This document shows, one piece after another, positions 62,819-64,000 of a stretch of DNA of 64,000 nt (position 1 is the stretch's first letter; each line of letters starts with the position of its first letter). Below the pieces are notes generated by a model that was not told the DNA's origin, did no database searches, and saw only the letters and a program-made list of their open reading frames with translations. Origin of the DNA: Lactobacillus kimbladii (GTDB taxonomy: Bacteria > Bacillota > Bacilli > Lactobacillales > Lactobacillaceae). The stretch spans positions 434,001-498,000 of the forward strand of contig NZ_SCMB01000001.1 of NCBI RefSeq assembly GCF_014323605.1. Direction: 5' to 3'. A program made the position numbers and the translations under genes.

Positions 62819-64000
62819 CTACTGCTGGCTGCTTCTTTCTTTTCTGGAAAACCAAAACATAAACAGCGGCAAAATTATGAAGCCAAAGATCATCATGAAA
62901 ATTGCATACCAGTTAACGCCTACGACTTTGCCATTTTCAATAATACCAAATTGCGCTTGCCAATTATATTTGACTAGCAAAAAGATTACCAAAACAATTG
63001 ACAATATTGGTACAAATATATCAGTTAATGCACTTTTAGGAGCCGGCAATATTGGCTGCTTATTTTTACCATAATAAAAGCAGATTACTGCCAGAGGAAC
63101 AATGATGAATCCTAAAAATCTGACCATAGCACTCAACGTAATTAAGTTAGTCATGTTATATTGAAAAGCTAAGGGTACTAAAATTGCTAGTGCTTCAGAA
63201 ATAAAGAAAGTTTTAATGGGAAAGTTATTTTTAGTCCTTTCTGTTAAAGTAGCCGGCAGTTGATGTTCACGGGCCATTGCCTCCAAAATGCGCGGTGCAT
63301 TAAAACTAGAGGCAACATTTATTCCCAGCATCGAAATAAGCGCTCCAACTAAAATTACATCCCGCAATATATCATTTTTAAAAATCGCACTGATTGCCAC
63401 CACTTGTTTAGTCGTCATCAATGCCTTAGGATCCAAAACCATCGCTACTGCCACTACCCCAATATAAATAGCGGCAATAACCAAAATTGCCAGTGGAATA
63501 GCCTTAGGTAAATTCTTTTCTGGTTCCTGCATATCTTCGGAGCCAGATGCAACAGATTCAAAGCCGGTAAAAGCATAAAATGCAGAAACAACAGCCATAA
63601 CAAGACCGGTAGTAGTTAAAGCCGGTACTATTTTATGCCCATTTTGCGTTATTTGGTCAACGGATGACAGGCTATGGCTGGCTCCAGTGGTAATAAGTAA
63701 AACAACTCCAGCTACAATAATCAAAATTAATGCAGCTAATTTACCAGCTGTAGCCATGTTCATTACAAGCTTCACAAACTTTTGCCCAAATAAGTTAATT
63801 ACAGTTACTGCAACCATTAATATAATAAAACCAATGGTGACATTTAAAAATTTGTCAGGATTGCCACCAAAAATAGAAATAGTCGATTTGATTACACCGA
63901 CAGCCATTACTCCCCAAGCAACACTGGCTGAAAAATAGCGCAAGATACCGACGTAAAAGCCAACATTGTCACCAAAGGCTGCCTTAGAATAAGCATAAGA
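62819..64000 (-). CDS. APC-family amino-acid permease, 5' end outside window
   Basis: The C-terminal 393 codons of an amino acid-polyamine-organocation permease. The frame is open to the window edge (SYAYSKAAFGDNVGFYVGIL ...), the typical APC helix 2-3 region, so about 60-90 N-terminal residues are missing. At least nine membrane segments are visible, together with the family segment AFYAFTGFESVASGSEDMQ near the middle. The substrate cannot be assigned. It converges on the esterase gene. Confidence 0.9.
   Translation of the reverse strand, partial: SYAYSKAAFGDNVGFYVGILRYFSASVAWGVMAVGVIKSTISIFGGNPDKFLNVTIGFIILMVAVTVINLFGQKFVKLVMNMATAGKLAALILIIVAGVVLLITTGASHSLSSVDQITQNGHKIVPALTTTGLVMAVVSAFYAFTGFESVASGSEDMQEPEKNLPKAIPLAILVIAAIYIGVVAVAMVLDPKALMTTKQVVAISAIFKNDILRDVILVGALISMLGINVASSFNAPRILEAMAREHQLPATLTERTKNNFPIKTFFISEALAILVPLAFQYNMTNLITLSAMVRFLGFIIVPLAVICFYYGKNKQPILPAPKSALTDIFVPILSIVLVIFLLVKYNWQAQFGIIENGKVVGVNWYAIFMMIFGFIILPLFMFWFSRKERSSQQ

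Overview
The window reads as chromosome from a low-GC lactobacillus, most likely Lactobacillus sensu stricto (the delbrueckii/acidophilus group). The pointers are two C-terminal SLAP (S-layer-type) repeats, an LPQTG-anchored MucBP/DUF285 adhesin, a lysine (L-box) and a TPP riboswitch, GatD, a LevR/mannose-PTS locus, and strong AAGGAG ribosome binding sites throughout. The species cannot be named from the sequence alone. I saw no tRNA, rRNA, CRISPR array or intact transposase.

Layout. 1-3.4 kb: two surface proteins, a frameshifted SLAP protein cut by the window edge and an intact LPXTG adhesin. 3.4-7 kb: an S58 aminopeptidase, a DexB-like GH13 alpha-1,6-glucosidase that has lost its last 29 residues to an in-frame TAG, and a macro-domain protein. 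7-14.5 kb: a compact eight-gene minus-strand operon that matches the poorly understood enterobacterial yhf cluster gene for gene (yhfZ regulator, yhfY, yhfU, yhfT, php, yhfS, yhfX, yhfW). It has its own promoter and a 17-bp palindromic operator candidate, and is the best candidate for an undescribed pathway here. 14.8-19.1 kb: a LacI headpiece remnant, a tyrosine phosphatase with glycerol kinase, a PdxK/ThiD-like kinase, an orphan GatD, and an IS3 transposase remnant. 19.3-22.6 kb: small membrane or secreted proteins of unknown role around an Rgg-like regulator.

22.6-26 kb: thiamine salvage (tenA on the minus strand; TPP riboswitch then thiM-thiD-thiE on the plus strand). 26-31.3 kb: a stand-alone GAPDH with a divergent LysR regulator, a LytTR/LiaF-like cell-envelope operon with a direct-repeat operator candidate, and a RelB-like/MazF-like toxin-antitoxin pair. 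31.5-35.4 kb: purine genes purA-purB divergent from guaC, with two PurBox-like motifs between them. 35.6-37.9 kb: three secreted proteins, the last (a CAP-domain protein) broken in three places. 38-44.7 kb: a polyamine-type ABC transporter with two tandem substrate-binding proteins and adenine deaminase at the 3' end of the same operon.

44.9-55 kb: the acetyl branch of the diaminopimelate/lysine pathway. lysA-dapD-deacetylase-dapA-dapB-patA-asd lie behind a lysine riboswitch, with aspartokinase-dapF divergent. 55-61.7 kb: a GH172 (DUF2961) glycosidase gene ending a mannose-family PTS operon. That operon has a perfect sigma-54 -24/-12 promoter, an inverted-repeat UAS, and an adjacent LevR-type activator. 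61.8-64 kb: an esterase and an amino-acid permease that runs off the window. Several surface or sugar genes are broken (SLAP protein, GH13, CAP protein), suggesting ongoing accessory-gene decay, or in part homopolymer sequencing error.
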